64,000 nt of DNA, from positions 1 through 64,000 of the forward strand of contig NZ_FNKQ01000003.1 of assembly GCF_900100875.1 (NCBI RefSeq). Reading direction: 5' to 3'. Positions 26,476 through 33,700 of the stretch are shown one piece after another (the first letter of the stretch is position 1; the number at the start of each line of letters is the position of its first letter). Source of the DNA: Halopelagius longus (GTDB lineage Archaea > Halobacteriota > Halobacteria > Halobacteriales > Haloferacaceae). Under the pieces are notes generated by a model. That model saw only the letters and a program-made list of their open reading frames with translations, was not told where the DNA came from and made no database searches. Both the position numbers and the translations under genes were made by a program.

Positions 26476-26724
26476 GTGCGACCGATACGATTCGAGGAGG
26501 CCGACTCGGCGGAACGGACGCAGATAGGCGAAGGGTTGACCCGACCCGCCGTCGCCGCGGGCCGGTTGGAGACCGGTCGCGCGGAGGGGAAGTACTTCCT
26601 CCGCCACGACGACGGGTGCGCCGTCTGCGGCGAGGAAGTAAGCGCCGGCAAACCGTTTTATCTCGACCCTGAAACCGGCGAGATACTCTGTGAAACCCAC
26701 GGTTCGGCCCGACGGGAGGAGTAG
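26476..26724 (+). CDS. small zinc-binding protein, unknown function
   Basis: The 82-residue protein starts at a GTG (V-R-P-I-R-F-E-E-A) and carries one probable zinc site: C-A-V-C-G-E-E with a later C-E-T-H, giving three Cys and one His. The region between includes F-Y-L-D-P-E-T-G-E, a pattern seen in short archaeal zinc-finger proteins. It may bind nucleic acid or another protein. It lies just before ppsA on the same strand, but 104 bases with a separate promoter come between. Confidence 0.62.
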   Translation: MRPIRFEEADSAERTQIGEGLTRPAVAAGRLETGRAEGKYFLRHDDGCAVCGEEVSAGKPFYLDPETGEILCETHGSARREE

Positions 26725-26745
26725 TCGCATTCTCCGAACCTAACG

Positions 26746-26761
26746 TACTCGCGGCCGAGTA
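26746..26761 (+). promoter_or_regulatory. TrmB-type palindrome TACTCGCGGCCGAGTA before ppsA
   Basis: The sequence is a palindrome with 6-base arms (TACTCG, CGAGTA) around CGGC. It matches the TACT-N7-GAGTA motif reported for TrmB, the sugar-responsive regulator of central metabolism in Halobacterium. It lies 68 to 83 bases upstream of the ppsA start and ahead of both TATA-like stretches (TATTTTATT near 26763 and ACTTATTAC near 26796), the placement linked to activation of gluconeogenic genes. TrmB itself is not encoded in the window. Confidence 0.7.
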
Positions 26762-26828
26762 GTATTTTATTCATCAGTGGGTTGTTTGGAAAGTACTTAT
26801 TACGAACTGTGATGAGTACCAAACGCTA

Positions 26829-29159
26829 ATGGCTGTAGTTTGGCTGGACGACGTACGCGCCGCCGATTTAGGTACGGTCGGCGGCAAGGCGGCTTCGCTC
26901 GGCGAACTCACGGCGGCAGGGCTTCCCGTTCCGCCGGGGTTCGTCGTAACCGCAGAGACGTACCGGGCATTCATCGAGGACGCCGGTATCGACGAGGAAC
27001 TGTTCGAGGCCGTCGACGTAGACCACGAGGACTCCGCCGCGTTGAAGGAAGCGCACGAACGCGCGCACGAACTCATCGTGGAGACGCCCGTCCCCGAGGA
27101 GGTACGCGAGGAGATTCTCGCCGCCTACGAGGAGATAGGCGAGGACGCCTTCGTGGCCGTGCGGTCCTCCGCGACGGCGGAGGACCTTCCGGACGCCTCC
27201 TTCGCGGGACAACAGGAGACGTACCTCAACGTCCAAGCCGACGACTTGGTCGAACGCGTCAAGGAGTGTTGGGCGTCGCTGTTCTCTCAGCGCGCGATAT
27301 ACTATCGGAATCGGAAGGACTTCCCCCACGAGGAGGTGGACATCGCGGTGGTCGTCCAGGAGATGGTCGCCGCCGAGAAGTCGGGCGTGATGTTCACGTC
27401 GCACCCCTCGACGGGCGAACCGCGCATCATCATCGAGGCGGCGTGGGGCCTCGGCGAAGCGGTGGTCTCCGGCACCGTCTCCCCCGACAACTACGTCGTA
27501 GACCGCGGGACGAAGGCGGTCGAGACGGCGACCGTCGCCGACAAGAAGGTGATGATGGAGAAAGACGAGGAGACGGGCGAGACCGTCGAACGAGAGGTCG
27601 AGGAGGACCGACGGAACGCCCGCGTCCTCTCCGACGAGGAGATTTCGGAGTTGGTCGAACTCGGCGAACGCGTCGAGGAACACTACGGCGAACCGCAGGA
27701 CGTGGAGTGGGCCGTCTACGAGGGCGACATCTACATGCTCCAGTCGCGGCCCATCACCACCATCTCCGAGTCGGGGACGAACCCCGAATCCGAGACGGTG
27801 GAGGCCGCCGGCGACGGCGGGGCCGAGGTGGCGAGTGCCGGTAACGGCGCGTCGGGCGACGGCGCGAACGGCGCGTCGGGCGACGGCGACGTACTGGTGC
27901 AGGGACTCGGCGCGAGTCCGGGCATCGCCTCCGGCGAGGCGCGCATCGTCACGAAACTCGACCACCTCGACCAGGTGGGCGACGGCGACATCATCGTCAC
28001 CGAGATGACGATGCCGGACATGGTGCCCGCGATGAAGCGCGCGGCGGGCATCGTCACCGACGAGGGCGGCATGACCTCCCACGCCGCCATCGTCTCCCGG
28101 GAACTCGGCGTCCCCGCCGTCGTCGGCACCGGGTCGGGCACCCGCGAACTCGACGACGACCAACCCATCACCATCGACGGCGACAAGGGCACCGTCCGCG
28201 AGGGCGTCGTCGAGTCCGAGGACGTCCAACGCGAACCCATCGAGGAGGCGCGCCCGAAGACGCCGGTCAAACCGATGACCGCGACGGAGGTGAAGGTGAA
28301 CGTCTCCATCCCCGAGGCGGCCGAACGCGCCGCCGCGACGGGCGCGGACGGCGTCGGACTCCTCCGGATGGAGCACATGATTCTCTCGACGGGGAAGACC
28401 CCCGCGAAGTACATCTCCGACAACGGCGAACGCGCCTACGTCGACCAACTCGTCGAGGGGATGCGAACCGCCGCGGAGGAGTTCTACCCCCGGCCGGTCC
28501 GCATCCGAACGCTCGACGCGCCGACCGACGAGTTCCGCCAACTCGACGGCGGCGACGACGAACCGAAGGAGCACAACCCGATGCTGGGCTACCGCGGCAT
28601 CCGGCGTTCGCTCGACAACCCCGAGGTGTTCAAGCACGAACTGGAGGCGTTCCGCCGCATGTTCGAGATGGGGTACGACAACGTCGAGATAATGTTCCCC
28701 CTCGTCAACGACGCCGAGGACGTCTACCGCGCGAAGAACTTGATGCGCGAGGCCGGCATCGACCCCGACAAGCGCAGTTGGGGCGTGATGATAGAGACGC
28801 CCGCCTCCGCACTCGGCGTCGAGGAGATGGCCGGGGCGGGCATCGACTTCGTCTCCTTCGGGACGAACGACCTCACGCAGTACACCCTCGCGGTGGACCG
28901 CAACAACGAGAACGTCGCCGACCGCTTCGACGAACTCCACCCCTCGGTGCTGAAACTCATCGGCGACACCATCGAGACGTGCCGCGAACTCGGCGTGAAG
29001 ACGAGCATCTGCGGGCAGGCCGGGTCGAAGCCGAAGATGGTCCAGTTCCTCGCCGAGAAGGGCGTCTCCTCTATCTCGGCGAACATCGACGCCGTTCGCG
29101 ACGTGCAACACGAGGTCAAGCGCGTCGAACAGCGTCTCATCCTCGACTCGGTGCGCTGA
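26829..29159 (+). CDS. ppsA: phosphoenolpyruvate synthase
   Basis: The 776-residue enzyme makes PEP from pyruvate and ATP, the entry step of gluconeogenesis. The N-terminal ATP/pyruvate domain (about 1-330) has G-G-K-A-A-S-L-G-E-L and S-G-V-M-F-T-S-H-P. The phosphohistidine domain has G-G-M-T-S-H-A-A-I with His418. The C-terminal barrel has R-T-L-D-A-P-T-D-E, G-T-N-D-L-T-Q-Y and C-G-Q-A-G-S. A Gly/Asn/Ala-rich linker (about 328-358) separates the first two domains. Upstream is a TrmB-type palindrome, so expression is likely to fall when sugar is present. Confidence 0.95.
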   Translation: MAVVWLDDVRAADLGTVGGKAASLGELTAAGLPVPPGFVVTAETYRAFIEDAGIDEELFEAVDVDHEDSAALKEAHERAHELIVETPVPEEVREEILAAYEEIGEDAFVAVRSSATAEDLPDASFAGQQETYLNVQADDLVERVKECWASLFSQRAIYYRNRKDFPHEEVDIAVVVQEMVAAEKSGVMFTSHPSTGEPRIIIEAAWGLGEAVVSGTVSPDNYVVDRGTKAVETATVADKKVMMEKDEETGETVEREVEEDRRNARVLSDEEISELVELGERVEEHYGEPQDVEWAVYEGDIYMLQSRPITTISESGTNPESETVEAAGDGGAEVASAGNGASGDGANGASGDGDVLVQGLGASPGIASGEARIVTKLDHLDQVGDGDIIVTEMTMPDMVPAMKRAAGIVTDEGGMTSHAAIVSRELGVPAVVGTGSGTRELDDDQPITIDGDKGTVREGVVESEDVQREPIEEARPKTPVKPMTATEVKVNVSIPEAAERAAATGADGVGLLRMEHMILSTGKTPAKYISDNGERAYVDQLVEGMRTAAEEFYPRPVRIRTLDAPTDEFRQLDGGDDEPKEHNPMLGYRGIRRSLDNPEVFKHELEAFRRMFEMGYDNVEIMFPLVNDAEDVYRAKNLMREAGIDPDKRSWGVMIETPASALGVEEMAGAGIDFVSFGTNDLTQYTLAVDRNNENVADRFDELHPSVLKLIGDTIETCRELGVKTSICGQAGSKPKMVQFLAEKGVSSISANIDAVRDVQHEVKRVEQRLILDSVR

Positions 29160-29221
29160 GCGTCGCGTAACACCCCCTCACCCGGTTTTATCTCTCACTC
29201 GGCCGTACGACCGCACACCTC

Positions 29222-29977
29222 ATGCCCTCCACGCCCTCCTCGTCGCCCCGCCGCGGAGTGTGGCCCGCAGTCGTCGCCGTAGTCGTCGTCTCGGTCCTCC
29301 TCGCCGTGACGCTCGTCGTCGCGGCGGCGGCCGGGGCGGTGGTCGTCCTCTCGGTCGTCGCGGCCGAACCCCCGGGCGAACGGTCGATCGCTCTCGTCCT
29401 CCTCGCGGCGGTGATTCCGACGGAGGCGGTGTACCTCGCCGTCTCCGTCGCGTACGCACACATCAGAGAACTCCCCGTCCCGGTTCGGGTCCCGACGCGG
29501 CGCGACGCCGCCCTCGTTCTCGCGGGCTCCGTCGTCACCGTCGTCGCCGCGACGGCCATCTTCGCCGTCGGAAACGCCGCCGGCGTCAGCCCCGTCTCCA
29601 GCGCGTTCGACCCGGCGACGGAGGCCGACCCGTCGGCGCTTCTCCTCTTGGCTCCCCTCTCGATACTCGTCGTCGCGCCCGCCGAGGAGGCGTTCTTCCG
29701 CGGCGTCCTTCAGGGCCGCCTCCGACGGGCGTTCGGGCCGGCCGCCAGCGTCGGCGTCGCCAGCGTCCTCTTTGCGGGCGTCCACGTGTTCAACTTCGTC
29801 TCCTTCGACCGGCCGGTCGGAGTCATCGTGCCGTTGGGGGCCATCTTCGTCGTTTCGCTCGTCCTCGGCGGCGTCTACGAGACGACCGACAACCTCGCCG
29901 TCCCCGTGGCCGTCCACGGCGCGTACAACGCCACCTTGGCCGTCGTCTCCTACCTCTCCGTCGTCGGCGTCGTCTGA
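29222..29977 (+). CDS. CPBP (CAAX/Abi) family intramembrane metalloprotease
   Basis: The 251-residue membrane protein has about six to seven helices and the family motifs E-E-A-F-F-R-G (about 157-163), F-A-G-V-H-V-F-N and V-H-G-A-Y-N, which supply the Glu and His residues of the intramembrane protease site. Members process prenylated proteins or act in protein maturation; in haloarchaea the substrates are unknown. It follows ppsA by 62 bases and probably has its own promoter. Confidence 0.83.
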   Translation: MPSTPSSSPRRGVWPAVVAVVVVSVLLAVTLVVAAAAGAVVVLSVVAAEPPGERSIALVLLAAVIPTEAVYLAVSVAYAHIRELPVPVRVPTRRDAALVLAGSVVTVVAATAIFAVGNAAGVSPVSSAFDPATEADPSALLLLAPLSILVVAPAEEAFFRGVLQGRLRRAFGPAASVGVASVLFAGVHVFNFVSFDRPVGVIVPLGAIFVVSLVLGGVYETTDNLAVPVAVHGAYNATLAVVSYLSVVGVV

Positions 29978-30076
29978 CCGGCGACGCGGAACTCGACCGG
30001 TTCGTGGGACCTTCAGTTCCCCGATTCGCGGGGAGCCACCCCCGAATCAGAAGCCTCTCCCCGAATCACGGGTGCC

Positions 30077-30649
30077 TCACTCCCGACTCGGCGGACTGTC
30101 GAACTCCGCGCCGCAGTTCCGACAGGCGGTCACCGTCCGCCTCTCGTCCCCGAGCGTCACCTCCAGTTCCGGACTGCCGCAGTCGGGGCACGGCCGCGGG
30201 GTGCGTTCGGAACCGCAGTCGGGACAGACGAACGTCGGTCCGTCCCCGCCCGCCTCGACGCGCACGTCGTCGCGGCCGCAGTCGGGACACTCGACCGGGA
30301 CTCGAACGTCGTCCGTCTGTCGGGGTGCGCCCATCGCGAACGCCACGAGAACGCCGTCGGAGTCGTTTCGCCCCGACTGGAACTCGCCGGGGGCGAAGCG
30401 CACCGCCTCGCCGGCGTCGACGGCGATTTCGCCGTCCATCGTCTCGAACGTCGCGGTGCCTCGAACGACGACGAACACCTCCTCTTGGTCGGCGTGGGCG
30501 TGCAGTCCGCCGGGGAAGCCGTCTCCCGGCGCGAGTCGGTAGCGGTTGAGGGCGAATCCGGTCGTCCCCAACGCCGCCGAGAGGCGGTGCCGTTCGCTCC
30601 CGTCGCCGAGAGAGTCCGATTCAGCGTCGTCTAGAGAGACGCGTTCCAT
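30077..30649 (-). CDS. cupin domain protein with C-terminal zinc ribbons
   Basis: The 190-residue protein has a cupin barrel (about 25-105; [12 protein letters not shown] with metal-binding His and Glu). After it comes a zinc-ribbon region of about 70 residues with four C-x-x-C pairs (C-P-D-C, C-P-D-C, C-P-D-C, C-R-N-C), enough for two zinc sites. Such fusions may be metal or small-molecule sensors. The start at 30649 (M-E-R-V-S) gives a normal cupin N-terminus; the longer open frame upstream is antisense to the decarboxylase gene. Confidence 0.78.
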   Translation of the reverse strand: MERVSLDDAESDSLGDGSERHRLSAALGTTGFALNRYRLAPGDGFPGGLHAHADQEEVFVVVRGTATFETMDGEIAVDAGEAVRFAPGEFQSGRNDSDGVLVAFAMGAPRQTDDVRVPVECPDCGRDDVRVEAGGDGPTFVCPDCGSERTPRPCPDCGSPELEVTLGDERRTVTACRNCGAEFDSPPSRE

Positions 30650-30775
30650 GGTCCTTCGACGGGGCGGAGCGCCCATATGCGTCCGGGTGGGGCCCGCGTC
30701 GGACGCCGCGCCGACACCGAAGCCGTCCGAACAGACAACGGAATTGATAAACGCCGCCGCGGGGTAAGAGCGTCC

Positions 30776-31843
30776 ATGCAGCGGGCCGCCCCGCAGGAGT
30801 TCACTCGCGTTCTGTCGTCCATGTGCACGGAACCGCACCCGGCGGCGCGGGACGCCGCCGAGCGGTTTCTCGCGACGAATCCGGGCGACCCGGCGACGTA
30901 CCGGACGGTCGCGCGACTCGAAGAGCGGGCGGTCGAGACGCTCGGCGAGATTGCGGGCCTCTCGGAGCCGCACGGGTACGTGACAAGCGGCGGCACGGAG
31001 GCGAACATCCAAGCCGTCCGGTCGGCGCGCAACCGCCGCCGCGTCGAGGACCCGAACGTCGTCGTCCCCGAGAGCGCGCACTTCTCCTTCACCAAGGCCG
31101 CAGACGTCCTCGGCGTCGAACTCCGCCGCGTGCCCACGGACGAGGACCACCGCGCGGACGTGTCGGCCGTCCGCGCCGCCGCGGACGACGACACCGTCCT
31201 CGTCGTCGGCGTCGCCGGGAGCACGGAGTTCGGACGCGTCGACCCCGTCCCCGAACTCGCCGACGTCGCCCACGAGGCGGGCGCGTTCCTCCACGTCGAC
31301 GCCGCGTGGGGCGGGTTCTACCTCCCATTCACCGACCACGAGTGGGGGTTCGCCGACGCGCCCGTGGACTCGATGACCATCGACCCCCACAAGTGCGGGC
31401 AAGCCGCCGTCCCGGCGGGCGGACTCCTGTTCCGCGAACGCGCCGGACTCGACGCCTTGGCGGTCGATACGCCGTATCTCGAATCCACGTCGCAGGCGAC
31501 GCTGACGGGCACCCGAAGCGGTGCGGGCGTCGCCGCCGCCGCCGCCGCGATGGACGCCCTCTGGCCCGACGGCTACCGCCGCGAGTACGAACGGGCCGCG
31601 GAACTGGCGTCGTGGTTCGCGTCGGAACTCCGCGAACGCGGGTTCGCGGTGGCCGACGTCGAACTCCCTATCGTCGCCGCCTCGGTGCCCGAGTCGCTCT
31701 TCGAGCGTCTCCGCGAGGCGGGATGGCGCATCTCGCGCACCGAGTCGGGGGAACTCCGGGTGGTCTGCATGCCGCACGTCACCCGCGAGATGCTCGTCGC
31801 CTTCCTCGCGGATATCGACGAGCGTCGGCCGTCTCCCCCTTGA
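30776..31843 (+). CDS. mfnA: PLP-dependent L-tyrosine/L-aspartate decarboxylase (MfnA type)
   Basis: The 355-residue group II decarboxylase has T-S-G-G-T-E-A-N near residue 63, the H-V-D-A-A-W-G-G-F aspartate site and the PLP lysine in D-P-H-K-C-G-Q. MfnA acts on tyrosine for methanofuran in methanogens. Haloarchaea do not make methanofuran, and the enzyme there is thought to decarboxylate aspartate to beta-alanine for coenzyme A; that is family knowledge, not visible here. The start at 30776 is divergent from the cupin gene with a 126-base shared promoter region. Confidence 0.87.
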   Translation: MQRAAPQEFTRVLSSMCTEPHPAARDAAERFLATNPGDPATYRTVARLEERAVETLGEIAGLSEPHGYVTSGGTEANIQAVRSARNRRRVEDPNVVVPESAHFSFTKAADVLGVELRRVPTDEDHRADVSAVRAAADDDTVLVVGVAGSTEFGRVDPVPELADVAHEAGAFLHVDAAWGGFYLPFTDHEWGFADAPVDSMTIDPHKCGQAAVPAGGLLFRERAGLDALAVDTPYLESTSQATLTGTRSGAGVAAAAAAMDALWPDGYRREYERAAELASWFASELRERGFAVADVELPIVAASVPESLFERLREAGWRISRTESGELRVVCMPHVTREMLVAFLADIDERRPSPP

Positions 31844-31937
31844 CCCGAGTCCCGCGAGGACGACGGCGTCGTCGGGCGGTGCGCCCCCCGTCACCGGGAC
31901 GGGAATCTCAAGACTTACAACCTCTCGTTTGGGAGGA

Positions 31938-32558
31938 ATGAGCAAGGTGTCCCTCGCCGCCGTCATCGAGATGTTCGCTCAGGGAGCGGTCCACGTCGGC
32001 CACGCAGTCGACCCCGCGGCGGTCGGCGCGAGTGTCTGGCCGGAGTTCGGCTTCTCCGATATGGTCCGGCACGCAACCGGCCTGTTCGGCCTCCTCGTCG
32101 TCTTCGTCTACTCGTTTCTCATCGCCTTCGCCCTCCCCGGCGTGAGCGAAGTCGTCCTCCTCGCGCCGATAGAACTCGGCTTGACCTACTGGCAACGGAT
32201 GGCCGTCATCATCTTCGTCAGCGGAGTCGGGAAGGCCGCGGGGAGCGTCTTCGCCTTCCACATCGGGCAGGAGGCCAAGGAGGCCGGACCCATCGTCCGC
32301 GCCCTCCGCCGGTCGCGGTTCGACGTGGTGGAGTGGTCGGAGAAGCGGACGGTCGAACTCGCACAGAAGTGGGGGTACGCCGGGTTGGCGGCGGCGCTCT
32401 GCGTGCCGGGGTTCCCCGACACGCTCTCCATCTACGCGTTCTCGGTCCTCGAAGAGGACTACCTGAAGTTCGCGGTGGCGACGTTCGTCGGCAGCGTCGG
32501 CCGCCTCGTCATAACGCTCGTCGGCGTCGAGGCAGTCCTAGCGGTCGGATGGGTGTAG
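31938..32558 (+). CDS. VTT-domain (DedA/SNARE-associated type) membrane protein
   Basis: The 206-residue protein has four to five helices and the VTT-like pattern: a long first helix with F-A-L-P-G-V-S-E, a mid-helix G-V-G-K-A-A-G-S, W-G-Y-A-G-L-A-A-A-L-C-V-P-G-F-P-D-T and a final G-S-V-G-R helix. Related proteins are lipid scramblases or affect membrane homeostasis. A strong Shine-Dalgarno-like GGGAGGA lies just before the ATG at 31938, unusual in a mostly leaderless genome, and fixes the start. Confidence 0.8.
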   Translation: MSKVSLAAVIEMFAQGAVHVGHAVDPAAVGASVWPEFGFSDMVRHATGLFGLLVVFVYSFLIAFALPGVSEVVLLAPIELGLTYWQRMAVIIFVSGVGKAAGSVFAFHIGQEAKEAGPIVRALRRSRFDVVEWSEKRTVELAQKWGYAGLAAALCVPGFPDTLSIYAFSVLEEDYLKFAVATFVGSVGRLVITLVGVEAVLAVGWV

Positions 32559-32680
32559 CCGGAACCGAGGCGCGCGACGCGACGACTATCGAGGCAGTCC
32601 CTCTCACGAGGAGTTCCAATACACCCAGTAAGTGCCGTCTCACGACCGGTCCGCGCCGAATACGTTCAAAACGTCGTCAG

Positions 32681-32691
32681 AAATAACTATG
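32681..32691 (+). promoter_or_regulatory. TATA-like element AAATAACTATG
   Basis: This A+T-rich stretch stands out in G+C-rich surroundings. It would place a transcription start around 32712, downstream of the first in-frame ATG (32708) but upstream of the ATG at 32723. It therefore supports the shorter start of the following Tat-signal protein. Confidence 0.5.
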
Positions 32692-32722
32692 TGGTAACCG
32701 ACCGACGATGCTATGCGCTACC

Positions 32723-32983
32723 ATGGAACGAAGCAGACGAGCGTTCATCCGAACCGCCATCGCAACCGGTGCCGTCGCGGGAGCGAGCGGAACCGCTCTC
32801 GCGGGGTGTAAGACCCACGACTGTAACAAGTTCGGCAACCGCGAGGAACAACCGGGGAACGAGAACGGACAGGCAGTGGGTCACGACAAGGACGAGGGCG
32901 ACCCGGGCGGCGACGCCCACGACAAAGACGAGAAAAACCCCGAAAAGCCAGGACAGCGAGTCGGACACTGCAAGTACGACTGA
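32723..32983 (+). CDS. small Tat-exported putative lipoprotein
   Basis: The 86-residue protein opens with a twin-arginine signal (S-R-R-A-F-I-R-T) and a short hydrophobic Ala/Gly core. This ends in L-A-G-C at 27-30, a lipobox in which Cys30 would be the lipidated residue. The mature part, about 55 residues, is extremely hydrophilic, rich in Asp, Lys, Gly, Asn and Pro, with repeated H-D-K-D/E units and two more Cys (C-K-T-H-D-C; G-H-C-K-Y-D at the end). It has no recognisable domain. The His/Asp units might bind metal ions, which is speculation. Confidence 0.68.
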   Translation: MERSRRAFIRTAIATGAVAGASGTALAGCKTHDCNKFGNREEQPGNENGQAVGHDKDEGDPGGDAHDKDEKNPEKPGQRVGHCKYD

Positions 32984-33127
32984 GCCTCGGCCCCGACGAT
33001 TTTTTCCGCATCCTTCGCCCCGGCGGTGACGGACGCGTCTCCCTCGCAAGCGAACCCGAATCGGGAATGTAACGTTTCGAGGATGATCGTCGATTCCGGT
33101 TCGGACGAAGCGCCGAACGGCGAGCGG

Positions 33128-33133
33128 ATTTAT
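33128..33133 (+). promoter_or_regulatory. TATA-like element ATTTAT
   Basis: GGATTTATCCC sits about 26-31 bases before the ATG at 33159, the spacing of a leaderless haloarchaeal transcript. It supports the ATG at 33159 over the GTG four codons upstream. Confidence 0.5.
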
Positions 33134-33158
33134 CCCGTTTCGAGTCGTGTCACCGCAC

Positions 33159-33443
33159 ATGGACGTAGAGACCGGCATGCGGCAGGTCGACGAAGCGGTT
33201 CGGAACAACGTCGGCGCGCAGAACTACGACGAGGGGACGGAGTCGGAGTACCGACAGGTGCTGAAGGAAGTCGAGAGCATCGCCGGCGGCGGCGCCGTCG
33301 AAGACGTCGTCAGGTGGATATCGGGCGAGGTTCGCGGCGAGGAGTCGCTCCCGTCGAAGAACGCCGTCGAAGAACGGGCGGCCCAGATATGCCGCGACTA
33401 CGACGAGGAGATTCCGTCCTCCTCGCGGTTGGCGAACGCCTGA
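33159..33443 (+). CDS. small acidic protein, unknown function
   Basis: The 94-residue protein is hydrophilic and probably all helical, with no Cys, no signal and no membrane segment. A pattern of Glu/Val/Arg repeats (R-Q-V-L-K-E-V-E-S-I-A, V-V-R-W-I-S-G-E-V) suggests an amphipathic bundle. I do not recognise the family. Codon use is like the neighbours, and a well-placed TATA-like element precedes it, so I take it as expressed. It lies 257 bases before the MetRS gene on the same strand. Confidence 0.6.
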   Translation: MDVETGMRQVDEAVRNNVGAQNYDEGTESEYRQVLKEVESIAGGGAVEDVVRWISGEVRGEESLPSKNAVEERAAQICRDYDEEIPSSSRLANA

Positions 33444-33556
33444 GTCGGCGCGGCGCGCGGACGGACCCGGTTCACTTTTCTTCGGCGCGCGAGTACGGGG
33501 AGTCGTGACGCTCGTCCGTCCGGACCGCCGTATGCGCGTGCGAACCTCCTTTTAGC

Positions 33557-33700
33557 GCCGGGTGGACCCGAGGCGCGGTCGGCGGTCGGTAACGCGGCCG
33601 GCGGTCGGGCCCGGCGAACCTCGGGCGCGCGGTTTCGCACCCGGGCGACGCTTCCGAAACCAGCGGGATTTTGGTCCCGCCCCCGAACCACACACGATAC
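33557..33700 (+). other. G+C-rich, hairpin-rich region before the MetRS gene
   Basis: After a TATA-like CCTTTTAGC (33548-33556) comes about 125 bases with several possible stems: CCCGAGG (33567-33573) with CCTCGGG (33619-33625), inner G+C stems, and GCGGGA/TCCCGC around TTTTGG just before the gene. It could be a structured leader or a small RNA. Equally, the GATTTTGG inside the last hairpin may be the TATA element of a leaderless metG mRNA. No known RNA family is recognised. Confidence 0.3.

Noticed and set aside
26794-26818. Second TACT...GAGTA pair before ppsA as a TrmB site
   Set aside because: The spacing is 16 bases instead of 7 or 8, so it does not match the motif; TACT here is part of a TATA-like stretch.
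26868-29111. 747-residue open frame opposite ppsA
   Set aside because: It mirrors the codon pattern of ppsA, with a His/Arg/Val-rich product and no recognisable domain.
30650-31966. Long N-terminal extension of the cupin protein
   Set aside because: It covers the divergent decarboxylase gene on the opposite strand; the cupin domain starts shortly after 30649.
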